The notes beneath the pieces are model-generated. The model saw only the letters and a list, made by a program, of their open reading frames with translations. It did not search any database and had not been told where the DNA came from. A program made the position numbers and the translations under genes. From CAYUJH01 sp964394585 (GTDB lineage Bacteria > Bacteroidota > Bacteroidia > Cytophagales > Flammeovirgaceae): 6,084 bases of DNA. Position 1 is the stretch's first letter. The number at the start of each line of letters is the position of its first letter. Positions 1 through 6,084 of this stretch are shown piece after piece. The DNA is taken from the NCBI GenBank assembly GCA_964394585.1, contig CAYMYI010000183.1, positions 1 to 6,084 of the forward strand, read 5' to 3'.

Positions 1-3000
1 CAGAACTTTCGGTAGGTTCGTGTTCCCCTACGATTGTGGTGCCTAGAGCAGTTGGCTATTTTATTTCGATTGATAAAGCCGATTTAGCATTTGAAACTCG
101 GTTTGACACGGTAGAAATCAAAGGAGTATCCGGTTCGTACTTACCTAGCATCGAAGAATTTGTAGCAGATGGCGGCCGTTTCCACTGGAGTGCGCCCGGC
201 ATCAACCCTGATAGTGTGTATTGCGACCTCGACATCTACTCGTTCAGTGTACGCTCGCCTCGGTTTAAGGCAGAGAACGCTACTATGTATAATTTATCTC
301 GGTTCGATTCGGCTGTAACCGGTACGTTCGTTTGGGATAACCATCGGTACAATAATCATCCGAGAAGAGCCGTATTTCCTAAGTTTAAATCGTACAATAA
401 CAATATTGAAGTAAAAAACTTCGCCGAAAATGTAACTTACTATGGTGGGTTTTCCATGATTGGGCAGCGTATGACAAGCGATGCATGCAATGCCGGAATG
501 GCAACCATTGAGCTTATGTTAGATGGAAAACGAAAGTTTCGAGCCGTTTCTGGCGATGGCTTCTCATTCCAAGAGGATAAAATCGTAAGCCCTAAGGCAA
601 AAGTATGGATGTTCTACAACGTAGGCGATGATACCACCAACCACTACATTTACCATAGAGCGGTAGCCTTAAAATACCACATGCAGCCCCAAAAGGTGGT
701 TCGGATGCGAAAAGACAAAGGAGCCTTCCGCGATTTCCCCTTTGAGAGCACTTTCCACGAAGTAGAAATTACCTGCGGTTACGTAGAGTGGGATCTAGAA
801 AGCGATAGCATCAGTCTTGCTATTTTACAATCGAAAGATGTCATCCCTTTAGTAGTAGAATCCAAAGACTTTTTCCACCCGAACCGGTATGCTGCTTTGG
901 GTACTATGTATAATTTCCATCCTTTAAAACTCTTGGTAGGGTATGCGCGCCATCGTTACAAAACGCAAAATCAGAAAGGCGCAATTTCGATTATGGAACT
1001 CGCCGAATTCTCAAAACAATCTCCCGAAGTGATTAGCGGAACTATGCAGTATTTGGCATCATTAAATTTTGTGGATTTTTATGTTACCAACACCGATAAT
1101 CGCGATAGTACAGCTTACGTGCAAATTAAGCCGAAAACCGTACATTATGTACGATCTTATGAGAACATGATGGATGCGCAAATATCGCGTTCACAAGGAA
1201 TCCCTTTCAAAAGGAATAAACAAGATTTTGACATGTATGATATCCGCTCGCGCAATACTAATCGTGTAGGACCTAATGCGGTAATATCGGTTAAAGATAG
1301 TGCTTATTTAAGTATGGATGGGGTAGAGGAATTTGTAGTAAGTGATACCATGAAAGTAAAAGCCATCCCTGAAGAAGGAAAAGTTGCTTTGGGTAAAAAC
1401 CGAGAGACACGCTTTAATGGTACTGTACAGGTAGATACGACTGTGTTTGAGGGTAACGGGATGCGCCTCGACTACGAGAATTACATCTTGCACATGGATA
1501 GCATTCAGTCAATCCATTTCTTGGTCCTCGATAGCGCTTCGGGAAAGCGAGTCCCTACCCCTAATGGAATTCAGAATACTTCTGGGGCTTTTCACATTGC
1601 CGATCGGAACAATAAATCAGGGATGATAGAAACGGAGGTTGACTCCTTAGACCACCGCGACCCTGAAGGTACCGGCAGTTTAAAAGGCAAGTTCGTAGCA
1701 GGCACAAAAGGCTTTATTTATTTTGATGGAGAAGAAATACGAGGGCACGAAGCCTACATAAAAGAAAAAGTATTTTTCCAACTCGACTCTGGCTTCGAAC
1801 TAGCCGAGGAGATGCCCGGCACCTTCGAATCAGGCATTTTTCCTCGCTTTGCCGAGCGAGTCAAAACCAATAACGATGCCTCGCTTGGCTTTACTCATCT
1901 TACCACCAGCGATGCGGAGGAAGCCTACCAAACAGCAGGGTATCCACTCTACGATTTTTCTGACGACAATACAAACCGGTTCCAAGGCACCATTACCCTC
2001 AATAACGATGGGATCATGGGCGATGGTGATTTAACCTACTTGGCAGGAAGTTTCAACTCCGCTGAGTTTGTCTATTATCCCGATTCCGTTATTACCGATT
2101 CTCGCGGCAGCCGATGGAAAGGTTTAGAAGGCACTATAGATGCAGGACCTTACAAAACAGGGGCAAGCTATCCGGTAGTCGAAATGGAGAACTTTCAAAT
2201 GCGATGGCTTGTGCCACAAGACAGCCTGCTACTGATTAGCCGTACTGCCAATGAGAAAAAGCGACAAGAAGCCTCGCCGTTTAGTATCTATAACGTGGAT
2301 AGTACATTGTTCAACGGAGTATTGGCGCTCACTCCTGCCGACCTGAAGGGAAGGGGAACCTTGGAAAGTACGCAATACTTGAATCAATCGGAAGACTTTG
2401 ACTTCAACGAGGCAGACTACGTGAGCCGAAACAGTAGTTTTATCATTAAATCGAAAGCCCTAGGGATTGAAAAACCTTCGGTAGCAGCTAAAAATGTAAA
2501 GGTTGACTACAGCATTGCCGAATCGCTCGCTAAGTTTACCTCTGAAGATTACGAGCAAGAAACCTTTAGCTTCCCCTATGTAGAGTACCAAACCGATATA
2601 CAAGAAGGTTTTTGGAACCTTGCCGATAATAAGTTCATCATGAGCGTAAGTGAAACGGGCGAACCTGCCACATTTACTTCGCGAAATCGCTTCCAAGAAG
2701 AACTTTTCTTCGATGGTACTGATGCGATTTACGACATCGACCAAGATACCCTAACCGTACGTGGTGTAGAACGAATCCCGGTGGCAAACGTCGATATCTT
2801 GCCCGATGGTCAAGTAGTAACCATTCGGAAAGAGGCACAAATGGACTCCCTCGAAAATGCGACCATCATCATGAACCGAATTACGAAGTATCATAAAATC
2901 ACCGACGCTACGGTGGGGGTCATCTCTCGTAGTAAATTTACCGGGCACGGCAAGTATACCTACGTAAACGACGGGGGCGAAGAGTATGTACTCGATCTAA

Positions 3001-4334
3001 CCATTGGCGACCGCGATGTGATAAACCTATCGAAGAATACCTCGGTAGCAACGGCAAGAGGGCGAAAGAAGCAAGAAGAAAGTGAAAATGACCAGTATGC
3101 TAGCAATGCCGAAGGAGGTTTCCGCATTATTGCTCACGGCAAAATTACCGATGAACAAGAATTCATCATTCAGCCGGGGATTCAGTATGGCGGAGAGGTC
3201 GAAGTACAAGATCATGTACCCTACCCAATTTTTAATGGCAATGCAAAGCTAGCCATCAACCGTCCCGATAATTCTTGGTTCAAGTTTGAAAATAACGATA
3301 CAATCGAAGTGAAAATAGAGGTAGATAATCTACAAGATGGAAACTCAAACGCAGAACTACAAACCGGCTTATACTTAAGCCAGTTCAAGCAATTGTACGC
3401 ACCATTTGTGCAATATAAGCGCGAGTGGGCAGGGGGGCAGCCCATTTTTAAAGGCACGGGCGAACTGCGCTACCAGCCTGAAAAGAAAGGATACCAAGCG
3501 GCTCCTACTGCGAAACTCGATGGAGAAACCGAAGTAGGGAATCGCATTTTTTACAGCTTTGAATATGATAGTGTGGGCTACGAAGGCGAAATGCAGTTTT
3601 TGGAGCCTAATGAAAACTACCTATTCCGAACTTCGGCAATAGGAGGAGTAAACCTCAACAAGCAGAATTATGAGTTCAGAGCGATGGTAGTGCTCGATGT
3701 ATCTGTGAGTGGCACGCTAGAAAAAATTATCAAAGAAGGGTTTGAGCGCGATGCGTACCAAGACCCCATCAAGCACACGAAAAAGATGCTTATTCAGAAA
3801 CTCGCACCCTTTGTAAGCAACCGCGAACTACGCAAAGTAGAAAAAGGCGATAAAGTGTACGACCACTACCGAGGAGGAATCGTGTTTGCCGATGTAACCT
3901 TCCGTTGGGCACCACAGTACCGAGCTTTTTATAGCGTTGGCGGAACGCTTGGGCTCTCTAGTCTTTTTAAAGAAGAAATCGAGTCGTACGTAGAAGGGGT
4001 TATTGAAATTCCTATGGGCGATAATCGGCAAACCGCTCATATTATTCTCAAAACCAAAGGAGGCAAAAAGTACTACTTTGGAATTGATAAGAACGATATT
4101 AAAACGTTCTCAGATAATAACGACTACATGGAGGCTTTGAAAAAAGAAAAAGCGCCTATCAAAGAAGCAAAGACTCCGGCAACCGGCGGAGTCGATAGAG
4201 CCATACAAGATTTCCTCAACAGAGTCCGTATTTATAACAGTGGCGGCGATTTCTCCCTACCAGCGCCAAATAGTGGCGACGGTGGCAGCATCGACGACGA
4301 CCCCATTAAAGACGACAACGGTAACTACGAATAG
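1..4334 (+). CDS. Giant beta-rich, probably exported protein of unknown function (5' partial)
   Basis: The frame is open from the left edge (first full codon at 3) to a TAG at 4332-4334, giving 1443 visible residues, numbered here from position 3. A GTG at 36 could serve as a start, but the reading frame continues upstream without a stop, so this is more likely the inside of a longer gene whose N-terminus and any signal peptide are missing. I do not recognise a named family. The organisation resembles large uncharacterised Bacteroidota proteins (from memory, not checked). Visible parts: residues about 1-320 are beta-rich with many aromatic residues; about 327-361 are helical and winged-helix-like; about 471-1160 carry repeated F-x-G modules; 1262-1365 form an aromatic block that looks like a conserved C-terminal domain; about 1378-1443 are a Lys/Glu then Gly/Ser/Asp-rich, probably disordered tail. 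No transmembrane helix, catalytic motif or obvious T9SS sorting domain is visible. Few cysteines and many Asn, Ser, Thr and Asp residues suit a periplasmic or surface location. The coding call is secure; location and role are inference. Confidence 0.9.
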   Translation, partial: ELSVGSCSPTIVVPRAVGYFISIDKADLAFETRFDTVEIKGVSGSYLPSIEEFVADGGRFHWSAPGINPDSVYCDLDIYSFSVRSPRFKAENATMYNLSRFDSAVTGTFVWDNHRYNNHPRRAVFPKFKSYNNNIEVKNFAENVTYYGGFSMIGQRMTSDACNAGMATIELMLDGKRKFRAVSGDGFSFQEDKIVSPKAKVWMFYNVGDDTTNHYIYHRAVALKYHMQPQKVVRMRKDKGAFRDFPFESTFHEVEITCGYVEWDLESDSISLAILQSKDVIPLVVESKDFFHPNRYAALGTMYNFHPLKLLVGYARHRYKTQNQKGAISIMELAEFSKQSPEVISGTMQYLASLNFVDFYVTNTDNRDSTAYVQIKPKTVHYVRSYENMMDAQISRSQGIPFKRNKQDFDMYDIRSRNTNRVGPNAVISVKDSAYLSMDGVEEFVVSDTMKVKAIPEEGKVALGKNRETRFNGTVQVDTTVFEGNGMRLDYENYILHMDSIQSIHFLVLDSASGKRVPTPNGIQNTSGAFHIADRNNKSGMIETEVDSLDHRDPEGTGSLKGKFVAGTKGFIYFDGEEIRGHEAYIKEKVFFQLDSGFELAEEMPGTFESGIFPRFAERVKTNNDASLGFTHLTTSDAEEAYQTAGYPLYDFSDDNTNRFQGTITLNNDGIMGDGDLTYLAGSFNSAEFVYYPDSVITDSRGSRWKGLEGTIDAGPYKTGASYPVVEMENFQMRWLVPQDSLLLISRTANEKKRQEASPFSIYNVDSTLFNGVLALTPADLKGRGTLESTQYLNQSEDFDFNEADYVSRNSSFIIKSKALGIEKPSVAAKNVKVDYSIAESLAKFTSEDYEQETFSFPYVEYQTDIQEGFWNLADNKFIMSVSETGEPATFTSRNRFQEELFFDGTDAIYDIDQDTLTVRGVERIPVANVDILPDGQVVTIRKEAQMDSLENATIIMNRITKYHKITDATVGVISRSKFTGHGKYTYVNDGGEEYVLDLTIGDRDVINLSKNTSVATARGRKKQEESENDQYASNAEGGFRIIAHGKITDEQEFIIQPGIQYGGEVEVQDHVPYPIFNGNAKLAINRPDNSWFKFENNDTIEVKIEVDNLQDGNSNAELQTGLYLSQFKQLYAPFVQYKREWAGGQPIFKGTGELRYQPEKKGYQAAPTAKLDGETEVGNRIFYSFEYDSVGYEGEMQFLEPNENYLFRTSAIGGVNLNKQNYEFRAMVVLDVSVSGTLEKIIKEGFERDAYQDPIKHTKKMLIQKLAPFVSNRELRKVEKGDKVYDHYRGGIVFADVTFRWAPQYRAFYSVGGTLGLSSLFKEEIESYVEGVIEIPMGDNRQTAHIILKTKGGKKYYFGIDKNDIKTFSDNNDYMEALKKEKAPIKEAKTPATGGVDRAIQDFLNRVRIYNSGGDFSLPAPNSGDGGSIDDDPIKDDNGNYE
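1413..1460 (+). repeat. F-x-G / G-x-G module, copy 1 (inside giant protein)
   Basis: Residues 471-486 fit F-x-G-x-[VIL]-x-[VL]-x4-[FIL]-x-G-x-G. The signature is followed by alternating hydrophobic residues up to about 1535 (DYENYILHMDSI and on), as expected for a run of beta strands. It is one of three copies with identical internal spacing; the copies are diverged at DNA level, so this is an ancient protein repeat and not a recent duplication. Confidence 0.6.
1980..2027 (+). repeat. F-x-G / G-x-G module, copy 2 (inside giant protein)
   Basis: Residues 660-675 match the same 16-residue signature with the same spacing (FQG, then I and L, then I-M-G-D-G). The following stretch (DLTYLAGSFNSAEFVYYPDS) again alternates hydrophobic and polar residues, and its phenylalanines fall at strand-like intervals. 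The glycine pair probably marks a tight turn between strands. Confidence 0.6.
2310..2357 (+). repeat. F-x-G / G-x-G module, copy 3 (inside giant protein)
   Basis: Residues 770-785 match the signature again (FNG, then L and L, then L-K-G-R-G), followed by a strand-like tail reaching FIIKSK near 2455. It begins 110 residues after copy 2, against 189 between copies 1 and 2, so the modules are not evenly spaced. Weaker relatives carrying only the F-x-G-x-[GA] part start at 2937, 3231 and 3447. Confidence 0.55.
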
Positions 4335-4392
4335 CATCGTATTACTTTTTACAATCGTTTACATCGCTTAGGAACATACTAGGCGGTGTAAA

Positions 4393-4419
4393 TTGTTGCC
4401 CTACCAAATCGTATCTTTG
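4393..4419 (+). promoter_or_regulatory. Bacteroidota-type promoter for the YwqK-like gene
   Basis: TATCTTTG at 4412-4419 is an exact match to the Bacteroidota -7 consensus TAnnTTTG. TTG triplets at 4393-4395 and 4396-4398 could be the -33 element, although the gaps of 16 and 13 bases are shorter than the roughly 19-21 usual for this promoter class. Transcription would start near 4423-4426, leaving a leader of nearly 80 bases before the ATG at 4503. This suggests the gene is expressed apart from the giant gene upstream. Confidence 0.55.
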
Positions 4420-4449
4420 CAAGCTGTAAGGGGGTAACCGGAACGAAAT

Positions 4450-4460
4450 CTGTATTACAG
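4450..4460 (+). repeat. Small dyad CTGTA-T-TACAG in the leader
   Basis: Perfect 5-base arms around a single T lie about 30 bases downstream of the predicted -7 element and 42 bases before the start codon. Another CTGTA at 4424-4428 could pair with the same right arm. It could be a repressor site or a weak RNA hairpin, but a dyad this short can arise by chance. The rest of the 168-base spacer (4335-4502) shows no gene and no convincing intrinsic terminator for the giant gene. Confidence 0.25.
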
Positions 4461-4502
4461 TTCAAAGCAATAAACATCATTCGAAAAAACATCTTTTTAA
4501 TT

Positions 4503-5351
4503 ATGCGTATTGGCTTATTCATCGCATCACTATTTTTCTTCGGCTGTGCCGCTATCGCACAAGATAACACCACGACTCCTCCAGTCGACTTAGAAGTATC
4601 GGAAAGTACACGCCCGACAGTAGAGCTAAACCCAGGGTCTTTCAGCAAGAAAAAGAAGGAAGAAAAACAGAAACGGCGGAAGAAAAATGTTTTCTATGGC
4701 TATAAATGCAAGAAGAAAACCATCAAGATTGTAAAAAACGGTAAAGTAACCTTCATTCGGTTTTACTTACTCCCCGATTATGAAGACCCGAACCCATATG
4801 CATATGCAAAATATATTTACGATTCTGAAAAAAAAGATATAGTACGTGTACGCAGTGTTTCAGAAGGAGATGGCGTTCCCTTACATGGAAAATATGAGCG
4901 AGTGTACGAAGGAAATGTAATTGAACGAGGCTATTTTTATAAAGGAGTAAAACATGGGCGCTGGGAACGATACCACCAAAATGGCGACCTACTAGATAAA
5001 ACGAAATGGAATAAAGGGTTCCCTAAAGAGTCGGTAATTACCTCATACCCGCAAGATACCCGCCTCATTAAAGAGGTAATCCCCATTCATTATGGTAAAA
5101 GAGAAGGAATGTACATGTCGTACTACGAAAGTGGCAGACTGAAAGAAGTAGGAGAGTACCACGAAGGTGAAAAAATTGAATTGTGGGTAGAATATTACGA
5201 CATCATGCAGCCGAACGGCTACCAACGCAAAAAACGAGAAGTTCGCCACAAAAAAAGAAAAGATGTATACAAGGATATTGAGCCTGTGGTACAGCGTGCA
5301 TGGAACGAAAACGGAGAACAAACCATCAAAAATTTAGGACGCGATAAATAA
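4503..5351 (+). CDS. Exported MORN-repeat (YwqK-like) protein
   Basis: This is a 282-residue protein ending in TAA at 5349-5351. The ATG at 4503 is favoured because it opens directly onto a signal peptide: a short basic start (MRIG), a hydrophobic core and cleavage after AIA or AIAQ near residue 19-20. A cysteine at 15 preceded by FFG is a poor lipobox, so signal peptidase I is more likely than lipoprotein processing. Residues 21-47 are Pro/Thr/Glu-rich; 49-61 are almost entirely Lys/Arg (10 of 13). MORN-2-like units follow: GKYERVYEGN...GYFYKG (129-148), HGRWERYHQNGDLLDKTKWNKG (151-172, given as ends only in function terms: G-x-W-x-x-Y...NG) and REGMYMSYYESGRLKEVGEY (200-219), with a remnant W-N-E-N-G-E at 267-272. 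A second basic cluster spans 242-253. Such repeats are often annotated 'toxin-antitoxin system YwqK family antitoxin', but no toxin partner is visible and the export signal argues against an antitoxin role. In Bacteroidota many exported proteins of this type have no known function. The gene is flanked by its own promoter and a terminator, so it is probably monocistronic. Confidence 0.9.
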   Translation: MRIGLFIASLFFFGCAAIAQDNTTTPPVDLEVSESTRPTVELNPGSFSKKKKEEKQKRRKKNVFYGYKCKKKTIKIVKNGKVTFIRFYLLPDYEDPNPYAYAKYIYDSEKKDIVRVRSVSEGDGVPLHGKYERVYEGNVIERGYFYKGVKHGRWERYHQNGDLLDKTKWNKGFPKESVITSYPQDTRLIKEVIPIHYGKREGMYMSYYESGRLKEVGEYHEGEKIELWVEYYDIMQPNGYQRKKREVRHKKRKDVYKDIEPVVQRAWNENGEQTIKNLGRDK

Positions 5352-5370
5352 CCCACTATCGACCAATTTT

Positions 5371-5427
5371 AAGCTACTGAACGAGTTTGGGGCAAAACTC
5401 CTTATTCATTCAGTAGCTTTGTTGTAA
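5371..5427 (+). terminator. Hairpin terminator after the YwqK-like gene
   Basis: AAGCTACTGAA at 5371-5381 pairs perfectly with TTCAGTAGCTT at 5409-5419, an 11-base-pair stem. Inside it, GAGTTT (5383-5388) pairs with AAACTC (5395-5400) around GGGGCA, so the structure is a long stem topped by a second stem. It starts 19 bases after the TAA of the preceding gene. The following T-rich stretch (CTTTGTTGT) is only moderately U-rich, and TTTT precedes the left arm. Placement and stem length support a terminator separating this gene from prfA; efficiency is uncertain. Confidence 0.7.
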
Positions 5428-5453
5428 TACACACAGATGTGAACAATCATGTA

Positions 5454-5461
5454 TAACTTTG
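5454..5461 (+). promoter_or_regulatory. Bacteroidota-type -7 element upstream of prfA
   Basis: TAACTTTG matches TAnnTTTG exactly and lies between the terminator and prfA, where a promoter is needed. No TTG occurs at the usual 19-21 base distance; the nearest TTTGTTG (5418-5424) is about 29 bases away and overlaps the terminator's right flank. The start point would fall near 5465-5468, leaving a leader of about 60 bases. Confidence 0.5.
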
Positions 5462-5512
5462 CACAAAAAGGCAAACAGAGTGAAGCTCACTCCTAGTTGC
5501 TTGGTATTGTGC
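5461..5512 (+). repeat. Stepwise inverted repeat in the prfA leader
   Basis: Three nested arms are visible: GCACAA (5461-5466) with TTGTGC (5507-5512), GCAA (5471-5474) with TTGC (5497-5500), and GAGTGA (5478-5483) with TCACTC (5487-5492) around AGC. Together they give 16 base pairs broken by two internal loops, ending 16 bases before the prfA ATG. The outermost left arm overlaps the predicted transcription start, so it may be only partly transcribed. It may be a leader RNA fold affecting prfA expression, or a DNA dyad; no known riboswitch is recognised. Confidence 0.35.
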
Positions 5513-5528
5513 ATATAATTTAATAACG

Positions 5529-6084
5529 ATGATAGATAAACTAGAAGCCATCAAAAACCGCTTTGATGTGGTAAGTGCTGAAATTGTGAAGCCGGAAATT
5601 GCTTCCGATATGAAGCAATTCGTAAAACTTAACCGTGAGTATAAAGAACTAGAAAAGGTTGTGAGTAAATATAAAGTTTACAAAAACATCCTCGATAACT
5701 TACAAAGTACCAAAGAGTTGCTTGCCACAGAAAAAGATCCTGAGTTCCGCGAGATGGCGAAAATGGAGCTGGATACTTTGCAAGAACAAAAAGGAGAAGT
5801 AGAGGAAGACCTCAAAGTGTTGCTAATCCCGAAAGATCCGAACGATAGTAAGAACGTAATTATGGAAATTCGCTCAGGCGCAGGGGGCGACGAAGCCGCA
5901 ATTTTTGCCGGCGATTTGGCACGGATGTACGAACGTTATGCCGAAGCAATGGGCTGGAAAATGAGTGTAATGGACTATACCGAAGGAACTTCAGGAGGCT
6001 ACAAAGAAATGATTGTAAACATCGAAGGCGAAGACGTTTACGGGAAGTTAAAGTTCGAATCGGGCGTGCACCGAGTACAGCGCG
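5529..6084 (+). CDS. prfA: Peptide chain release factor 1 (3' partial)
   Basis: RF1 acts in the cytoplasm, reading UAA and UAG in the ribosomal A site and triggering release of the finished protein. The window shows 185 residues of a protein that is usually about 355-360 long; the frame runs off the right edge. MIDKLEAIKNRF is a typical RF1 N-terminus and fixes the ATG at 5529, which lacks a Shine-Dalgarno sequence. Residues 1-105 form the charged helical domain 1. IRSGAGGDEAAIFAGDL (114-130) is the hallmark of the bacterial class I release factor core, and YGKLKFESGVHRVQR (171-185) is the RF1 version of the next conserved block (RF2 typically has a diverged E-x-G-x-H-R-L form). The PxT stop-codon recognition tripeptide should begin about two residues beyond the edge, and the GGQ catalytic loop about 40 further on, so neither can be inspected. 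The gene has its own promoter element and follows a terminator. No frameshift or unusual start is seen. Confidence 0.97.
   Translation, partial: MIDKLEAIKNRFDVVSAEIVKPEIASDMKQFVKLNREYKELEKVVSKYKVYKNILDNLQSTKELLATEKDPEFREMAKMELDTLQEQKGEVEEDLKVLLIPKDPNDSKNVIMEIRSGAGGDEAAIFAGDLARMYERYAEAMGWKMSVMDYTEGTSGGYKEMIVNIEGEDVYGKLKFESGVHRVQR

Noticed and set aside
281..916. Fifteen-base exact repeat TACTATGTATAATTT at 281-295 and 902-916
   Set aside because: It encodes the same short peptide piece (TMYN) in one protein. The match does not extend, so chance or a weak protein repeat explains it.
1308..4040. Several 60-95 codon minus-strand frames, and one + strand frame at 1849-2034, inside the giant gene
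   Set aside because: All lie fully within the long continuous coding frame, are short, and look like products of its codon composition.
4335..4400. Possible terminator directly after the giant gene
   Set aside because: A T5 run (4346-4350) is present, but no stem of useful length precedes it; the best pairing I could find nearby needs several G-T pairs.
4336..4412. ATCGT/ATCGC words at 4336, 4354, 4363 and 4408, spaced by multiples of nine
   Set aside because: Four short words in an A/T-rich spacer with inconsistent flanks do not make a direct-repeat array; the spacing is probably coincidence.
4379..4648. Minus-strand open frame of 89 codons across the spacer and the start of the YwqK-like gene
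   Set aside because: It overlaps the promoter and signal-peptide region of a well-supported + strand gene, has no recognisable protein features and no promoter element of its own.
5438..5450. TGTGA...TCA resembling a CRP-type half-site pair upstream of prfA
   Set aside because: The gap is four bases instead of six and the right arm is incomplete, so it does not fit the TGTGA-N6-TCACA pattern.
5529..5535. UAG overlapping the prfA start (ATGATAG), as a possible RF1 autoregulatory stop
   Set aside because: The TAG is in the +1 frame right at the start codon and no in-frame stop or slippery site exists in the prfA coding sequence seen here, so nothing resembles the RF2 frameshift control.

Overview
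The window looks like chromosomal DNA of a Bacteroidota bacterium, probably a free-living Cytophagales- or Flavobacteriales-type lineage (the finer placement is inference). Three things point there. The two spacers that precede genes each carry a TAnnTTTG element, the -7 box of Bacteroidota. The visible start codons lack Shine-Dalgarno sequences and sit in A/T-rich leaders. The largest gene resembles the very large, beta-rich, uncharacterised exported proteins common in that phylum. All genes read on the + strand. I found no rRNA, tRNA, CRISPR array, insertion sequence or attachment site.

Layout: (1) positions 1-4334 hold the 3' part of one giant gene. Its frame is open through the left edge, so the true start and any signal peptide lie outside; 1443 residues are visible. 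It has a beta-rich N-terminal half, a short helical segment resembling a winged helix, at least three copies of an F-x-G...G-x-G module with identical internal spacing, a conserved-looking aromatic C-terminal block and an acidic Gly/Ser/Asp tail. (2) Positions 4335-4502 are a spacer with a promoter and a small dyad. (3) Positions 4503-5351 encode a 282-residue exported protein with MORN-type (YwqK-like) repeats and very basic segments. (4) Positions 5352-5528 contain a hairpin terminator, a second Bacteroidota promoter element and a possibly folded leader. (5) Positions 5529-6084 are the first half of prfA, encoding peptide chain release factor 1, cut off by the right edge just before its stop-codon recognition motif.

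The three genes appear to be separate transcription units: each spacer has its own promoter element, and a terminator separates the second gene from prfA. I see no evidence that they form a pathway. prfA is a housekeeping gene; the other two encode cell-envelope or surface proteins of unknown role. The least explained element is the giant modular protein. Nothing here clearly amounts to a new multi-gene system.
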